Source: Rhodoferax aquaticus (GTDB taxonomy: Bacteria; Pseudomonadota; Gammaproteobacteria; Burkholderiales; Burkholderiaceae_C). From it: DNA of 64,000 bases. The position numbers and the translations under genes are program-made. The notes below the pieces were generated by a model. That model was not told the origin of the DNA. It did not search any database and saw only the letters and a program-made list of their open reading frames with translations. Below, piece after piece: positions 8,702 through 17,285 of the stretch. Every line of letters starts with the position of its first letter. The stretch's first letter is position 1. The stretch lies in the NCBI RefSeq assembly GCF_006974105.1, contig NZ_CP036282.1:3472001-3536000 (forward strand), written 5' to 3'.

Positions 8702-9652
8702 ATGAGCACCATCAATGGGGTCAGCGGCAACAGTGCCAACGATCCATGGGCCGCCATAAAGGCCCAACGCAGCCAGATGCAAACCAAAATGTTTGCCAAA
8801 GTAGATACCGACGGCAGCGGCGGTGTTGAGCCAGCAGAGCTGCAAACCCTGCTGAGTGAGGTCAGCCAAAAGACAGGCATGAACTTGTCTGGAGACACCG
8901 CCCAGACCTTTACAAAAATGGACAGCAATGGCGACGGCAGCTTGAGCGGCGACGAGCTGGGCCAAGGCATGCAAGCGCTGATGCCGCCCCCCAGCACGGT
9001 GGACTTTGCCCAAAGCCGCCAAACCACTGGTGGCAGTGACGGCAAGCAGGATGACTTGTTTGCCAAGATAGACACCAATGGCGATGGCTCCATCGACAAG
9101 ACAGAACTCAGCGCCTTTGGCGACAAGGTCAAACCAAACGGCGGCAAGGACGGCGGCCCCAGTGCCGACGATATGTTTGCCAAGCTGGATACCGACGGCG
9201 ACAGCAAGATCAGCCAAAGCGAATTTGAGGCGGGCAAGCCCCAACACGCGCCCCACGGTGCAGGCAAGGCCGACCACCCAGATGGCCCGCCACCTGGCGG
9301 TGGGCCGGGCGGCCCCGGTGGTGCCGCCAAATCAGACTCCGCCAGCAAAACCTACGACAAGCTGGACACCAACCAAGACGGCACGGTGTCTGAACTGGAG
9401 CGACTGGTCGGTGCCATCAAAGACGCTGCTGCATCGGCAGCGACTGGATCTAGCGCAGCTAGCAGTGCATCCAACAGCGCGCAGACGGACAGCGACTCAG
9501 ATAGCAGCGCAACCCACGGCGCAACGACCAGCAAAACCGCCGCAAAGTCAGACAACTACGTGGACGTAGCGAAACTCGCCCAACAGATTTACCAGCAAAT
9601 TGCAGCAGGTATCTCGTCGACTAGCAGTAGCCTCTTGAACGCCAGAGCCTAA
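8702..9652 (+). CDS. EF-hand calcium-binding protein
   Basis: A 316-residue acidic protein with five EF-hand-type loops: residues 35-46 (DTDGSGGVEPAE), 74-85 (DSNGDGSLSGDE), 124-135 (DTNGDGSIDKTE), 163-174 (DTDGDSKISQSE, with Ser where Gly is usual) and 222-233 (DTNQDGTVSELE). A Gly-Pro-rich linker lies at 196-208 and the tail is Ser/Ala/Thr-rich. No signal peptide or membrane helix was seen, so it is either cytoplasmic or exported by a route not visible here. Start follows AAAGGAAACGAGC. It is divergent from the two-component system, which may control it. Calcium binding is predicted; the physiological role is unknown. Confidence 0.9.
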   Translation: MSTINGVSGNSANDPWAAIKAQRSQMQTKMFAKVDTDGSGGVEPAELQTLLSEVSQKTGMNLSGDTAQTFTKMDSNGDGSLSGDELGQGMQALMPPPSTVDFAQSRQTTGGSDGKQDDLFAKIDTNGDGSIDKTELSAFGDKVKPNGGKDGGPSADDMFAKLDTDGDSKISQSEFEAGKPQHAPHGAGKADHPDGPPPGGGPGGPGGAAKSDSASKTYDKLDTNQDGTVSELERLVGAIKDAAASAATGSSAASSASNSAQTDSDSDSSATHGATTSKTAAKSDNYVDVAKLAQQIYQQIAAGISSTSSSLLNARA

Positions 9653-9738
9653 GCTGCAGGTCCGCTGCAATTGGCCCCCTTGCAGCCAAGTCTGTAGGGG
9701 GCGTGGCGTACGCTCTCACAAAAAAATGAGGCAAATAT

Positions 9739-9789
9739 GCCACTAGCGCTCATTCAATAAGCGCAAGCAGCTACTATTTAGATAGCAAC
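9739..9789 (+). repeat. Short interspersed repeat, copy B
   Basis: Same family as 6481-6531: GCCACTAGCGCTCATT, then AAGCGCAAGCAGCTA and TAGATAGCAAC. It overlaps the 3' end of purN and supplies its last few codons and TAG stop (9774-9776). Confidence 0.7.
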
Positions 9790-10364
9790 GACGCAATCGC
9801 GCGTGGGTAAATCACATGCTCTTGGGTGAGCACGCGTGCGGCCAAGGTATCGGCCGTATCGTTTGGCAGCACCGGCACCACCGCTTGTTCCAAGATGGGG
9901 CCGTGGTCTAGCTCCCCAGTCACCAAGTGCACGGTGCAGCCTGCGTATTTGCAGCCCGCATCAATGGCGCGCTGGTGGGTATGCAAACCGGTAAACGCAG
10001 GCAGGAGTGAGGGGTGAATATTGGTCAAGCGCCCGGCATAGCGCTCCACAAAGCCCGGTGTCAGTATGCGCATAAAGCCCGCCAACACCACCAGCACCGG
10101 GTGTGAGGGTGTGTTGTACGGGTCAATCAGTGCGGCCAAGGCATCGTCAAACGCCTCCCGGGTGGGAAAGGCTTTGTGGTCCAACACATGGGTGGCAATG
10201 CCCCGCTCTTTTGCAAACACCAGGCCTTTGGCATCGGCCTTATTGCTGACCACGGCGGCAATGCGCGCGCCAAAGCGGCTCTGCCAGCGCTCACGCTCGG
10301 AAGTTTTCACCATGGCTGCCATATTGGAGCCGCCGCCTGAGATCAAAATAACGATGTTTTTCAT
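9774..10364 (-). CDS. purN: Phosphoribosylglycinamide formyltransferase
   Basis: A 196-residue enzyme of purine synthesis that transfers a formyl group from 10-formyltetrahydrofolate to GAR. Seen: the phosphate-binding ISGGGSNM at residues 8-15, the catalytic Asn/His in [11 protein letters not shown], and the catalytic Asp in GELDHGPI. The start [12 protein letters not shown] at 10364 matches the family; the frame is open 36 codons upstream into the divergent gene. The last codons and stop come from an interspersed repeat. Only 13 bp separate it from the divergent YceH-type gene. Confidence 0.96.
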   Translation of the reverse strand: MKNIVILISGGGSNMAAMVKTSERERWQSRFGARIAAVVSNKADAKGLVFAKERGIATHVLDHKAFPTREAFDDALAALIDPYNTPSHPVLVVLAGFMRILTPGFVERYAGRLTNIHPSLLPAFTGLHTHQRAIDAGCKYAGCTVHLVTGELDHGPILEQAVVPVLPNDTADTLAARVLTQEHVIYPRAIASLLSK

Positions 10365-10377
10365 ACCTGAGCGAATT

Positions 10378-11073
10378 ATGACCTTGACCACCTCCAGCCC
10401 CACGCCCGCCCCCCTTGTGCTCACCCCCATTGAGGCCCGCGTCATCGCCACACTCATGGAAAAAGCCCGCACGGTGCCTGACAGCTACCCGCTCTCGCTC
10501 AACTCCCTGATGTTGGGTTGCAACCAAAAAAGCAGCCGCGATCCCTACATGGAACTGGACGAGGCCCAAATCGCCAGCGCCATTGCCACGCTCAAAGAGC
10601 GCAATCTGGTGCGCGAGACCAGCGGCGGGCGCACTGCCAAGTTTGAACACAACTTTCAACGTGGAGTCGGGGTGTTTGAGCAAGCGGCCGTGCTCCTGGG
10701 CCTGCTCATGCTGCGCGGCCCACAGACCAGCGCAGAACTGCGTTTGAACGCCGAGCGTTGGTACAAATTTGCCGACGTGTCCTCGGTAGAAGGCTTCTTA
10801 GATGAACTGCAAGAGCGCTCTGCGGAGAAAGGCGGCCCCTTGGTCATCAAGCTGGACCGTGCACCTGGCGCACGCGAGCAACGGTGGGCGCACCTGCTGT
10901 GTGGCCCTGTAGATGCAGCCCAACTGGCTAGCGGCGCCGTCAGTCGCAGCAGTGGCTTGGGCGGCAACGCCGTGGAACGCATCGAAGCGTTGGAAGCACA
11001 GGTCGCCAAGCTGCAGGAAACCGTGGCCAAGCTGTGTGCTGAGTTGGGTATGTCGCCCCCCGGACAGGAATAA
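10378..11073 (+). CDS. YceH/UPF0502 (DUF480) family protein
   Basis: A 231-residue protein with the DUF480 fold, predicted to contain two winged-helix domains. Characteristic stretches: [40 protein letters not shown], and the second-domain [17 protein letters not shown]. The final 30 residues form a short coiled coil ([18 protein letters not shown]). Start is ATG at 10378; the open frame further upstream lies inside purN. Function is unknown, although the wHTH pairs suggest nucleic-acid binding. The acyl-CoA dehydrogenase genes follow on the same strand. Confidence 0.9.
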   Translation: MTLTTSSPTPAPLVLTPIEARVIATLMEKARTVPDSYPLSLNSLMLGCNQKSSRDPYMELDEAQIASAIATLKERNLVRETSGGRTAKFEHNFQRGVGVFEQAAVLLGLLMLRGPQTSAELRLNAERWYKFADVSSVEGFLDELQERSAEKGGPLVIKLDRAPGAREQRWAHLLCGPVDAAQLASGAVSRSSGLGGNAVERIEALEAQVAKLQETVAKLCAELGMSPPGQE

Positions 11074-11122
11074 AAGAACGACCGTGCTAAAACACGGCAA
11101 TTGCCACTAAGGAGACGTAGAC

Positions 11123-12352
11123 ATGGATTTGGCATTCACGCCAGAAGAGCAGAGTTTTCGCGAAGAGATACGCACGTGGGTGCGTGCCAACTTGCCCGCC
11201 GACATTGCGCACAAAGTGCACCACGCGCTGCGCCTGAGCCGCGACGACTTGCAAGGCTGGGCCAAGATATTGGGTAAAAAAGGCTGGCTAGGCCACGCTT
11301 GGCCCAAAGAGTTTGGCGGCCCGGGCTGGAACGCCGTGCAAAAACATCTATTTGAAGAAGAGTGCGCCTTGGCCGGCGCCCCACGCGTCGTGCCCTTTGG
11401 CCCGGTGATGGTGGCACCAGTCATCATGGCGTTTGGCAATGCGGAGCAACAGCAGCGCTTTTTGCCCGGCATTGCCAGTGGTGAAGTGTGGTGGAGCCAA
11501 GGCTATAGCGAGCCGGGCTCTGGCTCCGACCTCGCGTCGGTCAAAACGCGGGCTGAGCGCCAAGGCAACACATACATTGTCAACGGCCAAAAAACCTGGA
11601 CCACCTTGGGCCAGTACGGCGAGTGGATTTTTTGCCTGGTGCGCACCAGCACTGAAGGCAAGCCACAAACCGGCATCAGCTTTTTGTTGATCGACATGAA
11701 GTCCCCCGGGGTGAGCGTGCGCCCCATCGTCTTGCTCGACGGTGAAGCCGAGGTCAACGAGGTATTTTTTGACAATGTCGAAGTGCCGGTAGAAAACCTG
11801 ATTGGTGAAGAAAACAAGGGCTGGAACTACGCCAAGCACCTCTTGGCCCATGAGCGCACCAACATTGCCGACGTGAACCGTGCCAAGCGCGAGCTAGAGC
11901 GTCTCAAACGCATTGCCAAGCAAGAAGGCGTGTGGGACCCCGCCACCGGCGGCGCTACGGCCTTGCGTTTCAGAGACGAAATCGCCAAGCTTGAAGTGGA
12001 TGTCATCGCACTAGAGATGTTGGTGCTGCGGGTGCTAGCAGCCGAAAAGTCGGGCAAAAACCCGCTGGACATTGCAGGTCTTTTGAAAATCCGCGGTAGC
12101 GAGATTCAGCAGCGCTACAGCGAGCTCATGATGCTGGCCGCAGGCCCGTTTGCCCTGCCCTTGATCCATGAGGCGATGGACGCTGGCTGGCAAGGCGACC
12201 AAGCGGCAGGTGCGGGGCTGCAAGGCTTTCCCGGCGGTGGCGTGCACTGTGCGCCTTTGGCGTCTACCTATTTCAATATGCGCAAAACCACGATCTACGG
12301 CGGCTCCAACGAGGTGCAGCGCAACATCGTCTCCCAGGTCGTTCTGGGCTAA
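11123..12352 (+). CDS. Acyl-CoA dehydrogenase, large subunit (pimeloyl-CoA dehydrogenase PimC-like)
   Basis: A 409-residue FAD enzyme that introduces the alpha-beta double bond into an acyl-CoA. The family signatures SEPGSGSDLASVKTRAE (mid-domain FAD/substrate site) and the C-terminal IYGGSNEVQRNIV are present. AAGGAG lies 10 bases before the ATG. The gene immediately downstream encodes a second, shorter dehydrogenase, the two-gene layout of pimeloyl-CoA dehydrogenase PimC/PimD, which acts on dicarboxylyl-CoAs. That specificity is inferred from gene pairing and length only. No hydratase or thiolase is adjacent. Confidence 0.88.
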   Translation: MDLAFTPEEQSFREEIRTWVRANLPADIAHKVHHALRLSRDDLQGWAKILGKKGWLGHAWPKEFGGPGWNAVQKHLFEEECALAGAPRVVPFGPVMVAPVIMAFGNAEQQQRFLPGIASGEVWWSQGYSEPGSGSDLASVKTRAERQGNTYIVNGQKTWTTLGQYGEWIFCLVRTSTEGKPQTGISFLLIDMKSPGVSVRPIVLLDGEAEVNEVFFDNVEVPVENLIGEENKGWNYAKHLLAHERTNIADVNRAKRELERLKRIAKQEGVWDPATGGATALRFRDEIAKLEVDVIALEMLVLRVLAAEKSGKNPLDIAGLLKIRGSEIQQRYSELMMLAAGPFALPLIHEAMDAGWQGDQAAGAGLQGFPGGGVHCAPLASTYFNMRKTTIYGGSNEVQRNIVSQVVLG

Positions 12353-12372
12353 CGCACACAAAGGAAAACACC

Positions 12373-13488
12373 ATGGATTTCGATTTTTCCGACGACCAAG
12401 AGCAACTACGCGACGCCGTGCGCAAGTGGGTGGACAAAGGCTACACCTTTGATCGCCGCCGCAGCATTGAGCGCGCGGGTGGCTTCTCACGCGAGGCCTT
12501 TACCGAGCTTGCCGAGTTAGGCCTGTGCGGCCTGTATGTGCCTGAGGCCGATGGTGGCCTAGGCATGGGCCCCGTAGAAGGGATGGTGGTGATGGAAGAG
12601 CTGGGGCGCGGCATTGTGCTGGAGCCCTTGGTGCAGTCCCTCATCGCAGGTGCGGTGATCGCTGGCTACGCAGACGCAGGCACCAAAGCCGCTTGGCTCC
12701 CCCAGATTAGCAGTGGTGAAGCACTTGTGGTGCTCGCGCACCAAGAGCGCGCAGCGCGCTACCAGCTAGACGCTTGCGAGGCAAAAGCCCACCAAGCGCC
12801 CGGTGGATATGTGCTGAACGCTACAAAAAGCATAGTGACCGTGGGGGACCATGCCGATGCATTCTTGGTGACCGCCAAGGTCAACAGCGTGCTGGGCTTG
12901 TTCTTGGTGGAGCGCTTGTCCAGCGGTGTGAGCACCCGTGGCTACGGCACCCAAGACGGGGGCCGTGCGGCGGAAGTCGTGTTCAAAAATGCACCCGCTA
13001 CCTTGATCACCACCCAAGGGCAGCTGGCACTGGAGCATGCGGTGGACATCGGTATCGCCGCAACTTGCGCCGAAGCCGTAGGTGTCATGGATAAAACCAT
13101 GGCCATCACGGCGGAGTACATGAACACACGCAAGCAGTTTGGCGTGGCCATCAGCAGCTTTCAGGCACTGCGCCACCGCGCAGCGGATATGAAGATGCAA
13201 CTGGAACTCGCCCGCTCTATGAGCTACTACGCCAGCCTCAAGCTCAATGCGCCCGCCGCTGAGCGGCGCGCAGCCTTGGCGCGGGCCAAGTACCAACTGG
13301 GCAATAGCATGCGCTTTGTGGGCCAGCAAGCGGTGCAGCTGCACGGCGGCATTGGCGTGACCGAGGAGTACATCGTGAGCCATTACTTCAAAAAGCTCAC
13401 CCAACTCGAAATGACCTTTGGCGACAGCTTGCACCACTTGGGTGAAGTGTCCGCCCGCATGCAGGAAACGGCCGGGGTCTTTGCTTAA
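12373..13488 (+). CDS. Acyl-CoA dehydrogenase, small subunit (PimD-like)
   Basis: A 371-residue acyl-CoA dehydrogenase-fold protein, 20 bases after the large-subunit gene with AAAGGA before the start. Seen: MDFDFSDDQEQLRDAVRKWV at the N-terminus, the helical MNTRKQFGVAISSFQALRHR and QLHGGIGVTEEY in the C-terminal domain. The middle beta domain is less conserved than in the large subunit, as expected in a heteromeric partner. Together they likely form one alpha-beta enzyme of dicarboxylate or alicyclic acid degradation. The exact substrate cannot be told. Confidence 0.86.
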   Translation: MDFDFSDDQEQLRDAVRKWVDKGYTFDRRRSIERAGGFSREAFTELAELGLCGLYVPEADGGLGMGPVEGMVVMEELGRGIVLEPLVQSLIAGAVIAGYADAGTKAAWLPQISSGEALVVLAHQERAARYQLDACEAKAHQAPGGYVLNATKSIVTVGDHADAFLVTAKVNSVLGLFLVERLSSGVSTRGYGTQDGGRAAEVVFKNAPATLITTQGQLALEHAVDIGIAATCAEAVGVMDKTMAITAEYMNTRKQFGVAISSFQALRHRAADMKMQLELARSMSYYASLKLNAPAAERRAALARAKYQLGNSMRFVGQQAVQLHGGIGVTEEYIVSHYFKKLTQLEMTFGDSLHHLGEVSARMQETAGVFA

Positions 13489-13616
13489 AGACAGCGTCTA
13501 GCGAAGCGTACTGGGGCGAAACCCTGGTGCCCCCCAAGGGAATTGCTCACCAAATTCTTGCATGTGCAAAAGCCTGCGCGCAGGCAGGGCTAGGCCCAGC
13601 GGGGGTCAACTCCGTC

Positions 13617-14114
13617 TCAAATGCTGACACCCGCCTTTTGAAACCGAGCCCGCAAGCGGGCTTGTATTTGTGGCGCCAGAGACTCGCCCCACGCGCGCCC
13701 CACCGCCAGGCTTTCTTGCATCATCTGTGGCATAACCGCAATCGTTTTCTTGCCCAAGTCGCTCGCGTAGAAACGTAGCAGCTCTTTGATTTCTGGCCCA
13801 CTGTAATAACGGTGGTACAGGGGAATCGTGGCATCTTTGAAGCTGTCGAGGTTGGCAGCTATCACAGCGTCAATTTCATGGGGAAGTGCATCGATCAAGC
13901 TTTGCGGGATGTCTGGCCGGGCGGCCTTGATGGCTTGGCTCATTTGCTCTGTCATGCTGTGTGCCATTTGCTGGCCCAAGGTTAAGGCCCCGGTCAATAC
14001 CAACAACTGCTCGATATCGGTGCGCTTTTCAGCGCTTAGCTCGTCGGCACTTGCAACGGGCGCAAATAAACCCCATAAGGTTGCGACAAGAATCCATGTG
14101 GCCGGTAGACGCAT
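13617..14114 (-). CDS. DUF2059-domain exported protein
   Basis: A 165-residue protein with a signal peptide (MRLPATWILVATLWGLFAPV..., likely cut at ASA-DE near residue 23) followed by a DUF2059 domain: all helical, containing IPLYHRYYSGPEIKELLRFY and SDLGKKTIAVMPQMMQESL. Members are periplasmic proteins of unknown function. The ATG at 14114 has AAAGGG 7 bases upstream, which decides it over the ATGs at 14120 and 14150. It lies downstream of the ligase gene on the same strand, 69 bp away. Confidence 0.86.
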   Translation of the reverse strand: MRLPATWILVATLWGLFAPVASADELSAEKRTDIEQLLVLTGALTLGQQMAHSMTEQMSQAIKAARPDIPQSLIDALPHEIDAVIAANLDSFKDATIPLYHRYYSGPEIKELLRFYASDLGKKTIAVMPQMMQESLAVGRAWGESLAPQIQARLRARFQKAGVSI

Positions 14115-14183
14115 ACACATCCCTTTGAAGTTGAAGAAACACAGGTTCAAAGCACTTTGGCTCTGTCTACATGCGTGGATAGC

Positions 14184-15104
14184 TTACTCAGCCTCACGTA
14201 TCCGCAAGTAACTGGCAAAACGCGGCAAGCCCTTGGAGGTGAGGTCTCTGTATTGGTAGCTTACCCAAGCGCCTACGGCAGGCGGACTGCTGCGCTGGGC
14301 ATCACTAAACCCGGTGCCCAATACAAATCGTTGACCTGCGGCCGTTTCCAACAAGAGCCCGCCCATCTTGCCTTGGTATTTGCCTTTGCCCGACACATGC
14401 GCCACCACGCGGGCTTCGTCATCCTGTACTGCCTTGAGCTTGCGCACGGCCTCACTGCGGCCGCTTTGCCAGCGTGCGTCCGCACGGTGCAGCACCAAGC
14501 CTTCGCCACCGGCTTGCACGGTTTGCGTCAATTGCAATTGCAGAGTTGCGAGATCGCTGCCTCGCTGTTGGTCCACAACTGCCAACCACGGCACACCCGC
14601 CGAGGTCACCACGGCCTTTAGCTCAGCCGCGCGCTCTGTGAAAGTAGCCACACTGCCTGGCAGATCAAACACCATGTAGCGCACCTCCCGCCACGCTGCG
14701 TCTTGCGGCTCGGCCCGCCGCACCGTACCAGACAGGCGCTCAAAGCTGCGCCGCCCCATCCACAACTCCCCATCCAAAGCTTGGGCTGGCAAAGCGGCTG
14801 TAAACCATGAAGGCGCGGCTAGCGGGCGTCCACTTTTAAAGCGCAACTGGCGGCCGTCCCAGTAGGCACGCACGCCATCGAGCTTTTCACTCACTAGGTA
14901 CAAGCTGGGGTCTAAGGTGTGCGACCAGTGGGTCGCCAACATCAGGGCTGAGGCCTGCACAGGACCAGTGTCTGCTGTCGCCGTGGAATCACTCGGGGGC
15001 GCACTGGCCGCGAAAGCGTGGTACGGCACGCCTAAAGCCGCACCCACGGCGATCAAGAGCATGGGCAGAGCGGGTTGTTTGAAGTTCGGTGCCTTGGGTT
15101 TCAT
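14184..15104 (-). CDS. ATP-dependent DNA ligase with signal peptide (LigE-like)
   Basis: A 306-residue minimal ligase. Nucleotidyltransferase motifs are all visible: motif I SEKLDGVRAYWDG with the AMP-accepting Lys74, motif III ALDGELWMG, motif IV GEGLVLH and motif V VRKLK. A short OB domain follows (DEARVVAHVSGKGKYQGKMG). The N-terminus has a hydrophobic segment (about 12-33) ending AFA-AS, so the mature enzyme is probably periplasmic, as proposed for Lig E of Neisseria and Haemophilus. A role in repairing incoming or extracellular DNA is inference. The chromosomal replicative ligase is normally the NAD-dependent LigA, not this gene. Confidence 0.87.
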   Translation of the reverse strand: MKPKAPNFKQPALPMLLIAVGAALGVPYHAFAASAPPSDSTATADTGPVQASALMLATHWSHTLDPSLYLVSEKLDGVRAYWDGRQLRFKSGRPLAAPSWFTAALPAQALDGELWMGRRSFERLSGTVRRAEPQDAAWREVRYMVFDLPGSVATFTERAAELKAVVTSAGVPWLAVVDQQRGSDLATLQLQLTQTVQAGGEGLVLHRADARWQSGRSEAVRKLKAVQDDEARVVAHVSGKGKYQGKMGGLLLETAAGQRFVLGTGFSDAQRSSPPAVGAWVSYQYRDLTSKGLPRFASYLRIREAE

Positions 15105-15154
15105 AGCCTAAGAAGTAGGGGTTGAAGCCGTGTGTTTGGGAAGCGCTTTAGCGC

Positions 15155-15772
15155 TCAAGCAGGACCCACTGGCGCCACCGCCGCACACATGACGCGTGTG
15201 CAGTTGCGCAAGCTTTCGGTGTACGCGTTGGTGCCCGCGTTGGCAGGCACCATGGTTTTGGCCCCCAAGGAGGCTGCGATCAACAGTGTGGCGATGTCAC
15301 CAGGCAACAAGCCGCGCGCGGCCAGTGCCACATCGCCCTGCGCCTCGGCCCGCTCTATCAGCTCCAACAAAATTTGCAAATGCCGTTGCCGCAGTTGTTC
15401 GCTCAGGTCTTGCCCCAAGCTGCCACGTATTTCGCCCAACTCTTGCAAATGCCCCGAGTCGCTAAAGCGCTCATGGAAGTAGCCATACATGGCATCCAAC
15501 ACACCAAACAAACGCTCGGAAAATGGTTGTTCTGCCTGCGCTGCCGCGTGCGAGGCGGATATCACTGCCTCGCCAATGCGCTCTAGCAAAGCGCGAAACA
15601 GCGCTTCTTTGCCCGCGTAGTAGAGGTACACCGTACCTTTGGCAATGCCCGCTTCGCGGGCAACATCGTCCATGGAAGACTTGCGATAGCCGTAGCGCAC
15701 AAACAGGCGCTCTGCGGCATCAAGAATGGCCTGGGGTTTCGGATTGGGGTCGGTTGGGGTGTCTGTGGCCAT
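15155..15772 (-). CDS. TetR-family transcriptional regulator
   Basis: A 205-residue repressor-type protein. The N-terminal HTH is clear: AILDAAERLFVRYGYRKSSM then DVAREAGIAKGTVYLYYAGKEALF. The C-terminal half is an all-helical ligand-binding domain. ATG at 15772 (MATDTPTDPNPK) is chosen; the open frame continues 29 codons upstream without family similarity. It is divergent from the NTF2-like gene, with a 28-bp palindrome between them that is a likely operator. The inducer is unknown. Confidence 0.92.
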   Translation of the reverse strand: MATDTPTDPNPKPQAILDAAERLFVRYGYRKSSMDDVAREAGIAKGTVYLYYAGKEALFRALLERIGEAVISASHAAAQAEQPFSERLFGVLDAMYGYFHERFSDSGHLQELGEIRGSLGQDLSEQLRQRHLQILLELIERAEAQGDVALAARGLLPGDIATLLIAASLGAKTMVPANAGTNAYTESLRNCTRVMCAAVAPVGPA

Positions 15773-15866
15773 GAGCCATTCTATAGACGGGTTTGCGCCG
15801 TGCAAAACGCACGCAAAACTATGGTTGCAGTTTGACGCGCTTGACTTATATCTCTGCAATATCCAA

Positions 15867-15894
15867 AATGACCAAATTGACTTAATTGGTCATT
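15867..15894. promoter_or_regulatory. 28-bp palindrome, candidate TetR operator
   Basis: Perfect 9-bp arms AATGACCAA (15867-15875) and TTGGTCATT (15886-15894) around a 10-bp centre. A promoter-like TTGACT (15841-15846), 17-bp spacer and CAAAAT (15864-15869) would place the palindrome over the -10 of a rightward promoter for the NTF2-like gene. It is the only strong dyad between the divergent TetR gene and that gene. Confidence 0.55.
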
Positions 15895-16002
15895 TAATTC
15901 AATTAAACTATTTCGTGCTGCAAAGCGCACATCTACCGCGCGGTACTGATCGGTTGTTTACGGTCAGCTACGTCCACTGGCTTCGCTCAAACCTCAAGCA
16001 CT

Positions 16003-16851
16003 ATGACCCATCACTTTGAACTGGAACAACAAACCCATGCCGCGCTGGCGCAGTACTACCGCTGGTACCAGGTGTACGAAGTGCCCTTCACGCCAGCACG
16101 CATTGCCAACCAAAAAGACATCTTGTCTGACGATATAGAAATCATCTCGCAAATGGGCACCAGCAAAGGCAAGGCTGGTCTGGAAGACCGTCTGAAAGTC
16201 TTCGCGGGTTGGAAAAATGCCCACCATGTGCAGAACACCCAAGTCAGGCGTACCGCCCAAGGGCAGTTGCAACTTGAGGCCGACATCGTCTACCAGAACA
16301 TTCGCCCAGACGACAGCAAGTTCAGCTACACCCTGCACTACAGCACCCTACTCTCCCCACGCGCACAGGACCTGCCCGTGTTTGAACGTCTAGAGCTCAC
16401 GCCCACAGGTGAAGTCAAGGAATTCAAATTTGAGCCCGCTTATGCGCAGAACCGTGCCAGGTCGCTGATGCACTACTGGCTGTACTTGGTAGAAACCTCC
16501 CACCAAGACAGCGGCAAGTTCCTAGAAATATTGGCTCCCAATTTTGCGTTGCAACTCAGCGACCAAACCCGCATCAGCACCCTGGCCCAGCTTACCCAAT
16601 GGCTAGCCAGCATTCCCAGTCGCATCCAAAGTAGCACGCACGCCTACAAGAACTTGCAGGTGACAGCGCTATCGGACGGCACGATCCGCGTTAGCGTGGA
16701 CTTTGATTGGAGAGGCATTAACCTCGTGGGCCAACAGATGGTGGGCGCTACCCACCACGAATGGCTGCTCATCAATAACATGGATGAGCGCTTTGCCCGT
16801 ATCCAAAGCATGCAAGTAACGATGTTGACGCCATTCCAACTGGCGCCCTGA
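16003..16851 (+). CDS. Protein of unknown function with two NTF2/SnoaL-like halves
   Basis: A 282-residue cytoplasmic protein without signal peptide or membrane helix. The N-terminal half (about 1-145) and C-terminal half (about 150-280) each have the length and helix-then-curved-sheet pattern of an NTF2/SnoaL-like domain (for example LEQQTHAALAQYYRWYQVYE, later DGTIRVSVDFDWRGINLVG). I recognise no catalytic motif. It is divergent from the TetR gene and probably its target, which would suggest a small-molecule-related role. Start ATG at 16003 has weak Shine-Dalgarno sequence. The domain call is from pattern only. Confidence 0.7.
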   Translation: MTHHFELEQQTHAALAQYYRWYQVYEVPFTPARIANQKDILSDDIEIISQMGTSKGKAGLEDRLKVFAGWKNAHHVQNTQVRRTAQGQLQLEADIVYQNIRPDDSKFSYTLHYSTLLSPRAQDLPVFERLELTPTGEVKEFKFEPAYAQNRARSLMHYWLYLVETSHQDSGKFLEILAPNFALQLSDQTRISTLAQLTQWLASIPSRIQSSTHAYKNLQVTALSDGTIRVSVDFDWRGINLVGQQMVGATHHEWLLINNMDERFARIQSMQVTMLTPFQLAP

Positions 16852-16871
16852 GCCACACACAAGCCGAACGA

Positions 16872-17276
16872 TCAGGCTGCGTCTAGGTCAGCCACGCGCG
16901 CCATTTGCGCCAAGACCAAGCGGGCCGTCGACAAATTGGTGGCGCAAGGTACATCGTGCACATCGCAGGCACGCACCAAGGCATTGATATCAGGCTCATG
17001 GGGCTGCGGCGTCATCGGGTCACGCAGAAAGATAACTGCGTCTACCTCGCCTTGTGCCAAGCGGGCGCCAATTTGCAGGTCGCCACCCCACGGGCCGCTG
17101 AGCATGCACTCTACATCCAGCCCCACTTCATCCACCAATCGACCGCCCGTAGTACCAGTGGCACTTAGGGTGCATTGGCGCAGCAACTCCACATATTCTT
17201 TGGCCAAACGCACCATGGTGTCTTTTTTGTGGTCATGGGCAATCAGGGCAATGCGGGGGCGCTTGGCAATAGACAT
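16872..17276 (-). CDS. mgsA: Methylglyoxal synthase
   Basis: A 134-residue enzyme converting dihydroxyacetone phosphate to methylglyoxal and phosphate, a bypass of lower glycolysis. Seen: [10 protein letters not shown] at the phosphate site, SATGTTGG (38-45), [12 protein letters not shown] with catalytic Asp66, and [14 protein letters not shown] with His93. Length is typical (E. coli 152). It follows the HNH gene by 9 bases on the same strand and may be co-transcribed with it. It lacks an obvious Shine-Dalgarno, so coupling to the upstream gene is plausible. Confidence 0.95.
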   Translation of the reverse strand: MSIAKRPRIALIAHDHKKDTMVRLAKEYVELLRQCTLSATGTTGGRLVDEVGLDVECMLSGPWGGDLQIGARLAQGEVDAVIFLRDPMTPQPHEPDINALVRACDVHDVPCATNLSTARLVLAQMARVADLDAA

Positions 17277-17285
17277 GGATAAAGG

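Noticed and set aside
13571..13584. GCCTGCGCGCAGGC palindrome as a terminator after the acyl-CoA dehydrogenases
   Set aside because: No T-run follows the hairpin.
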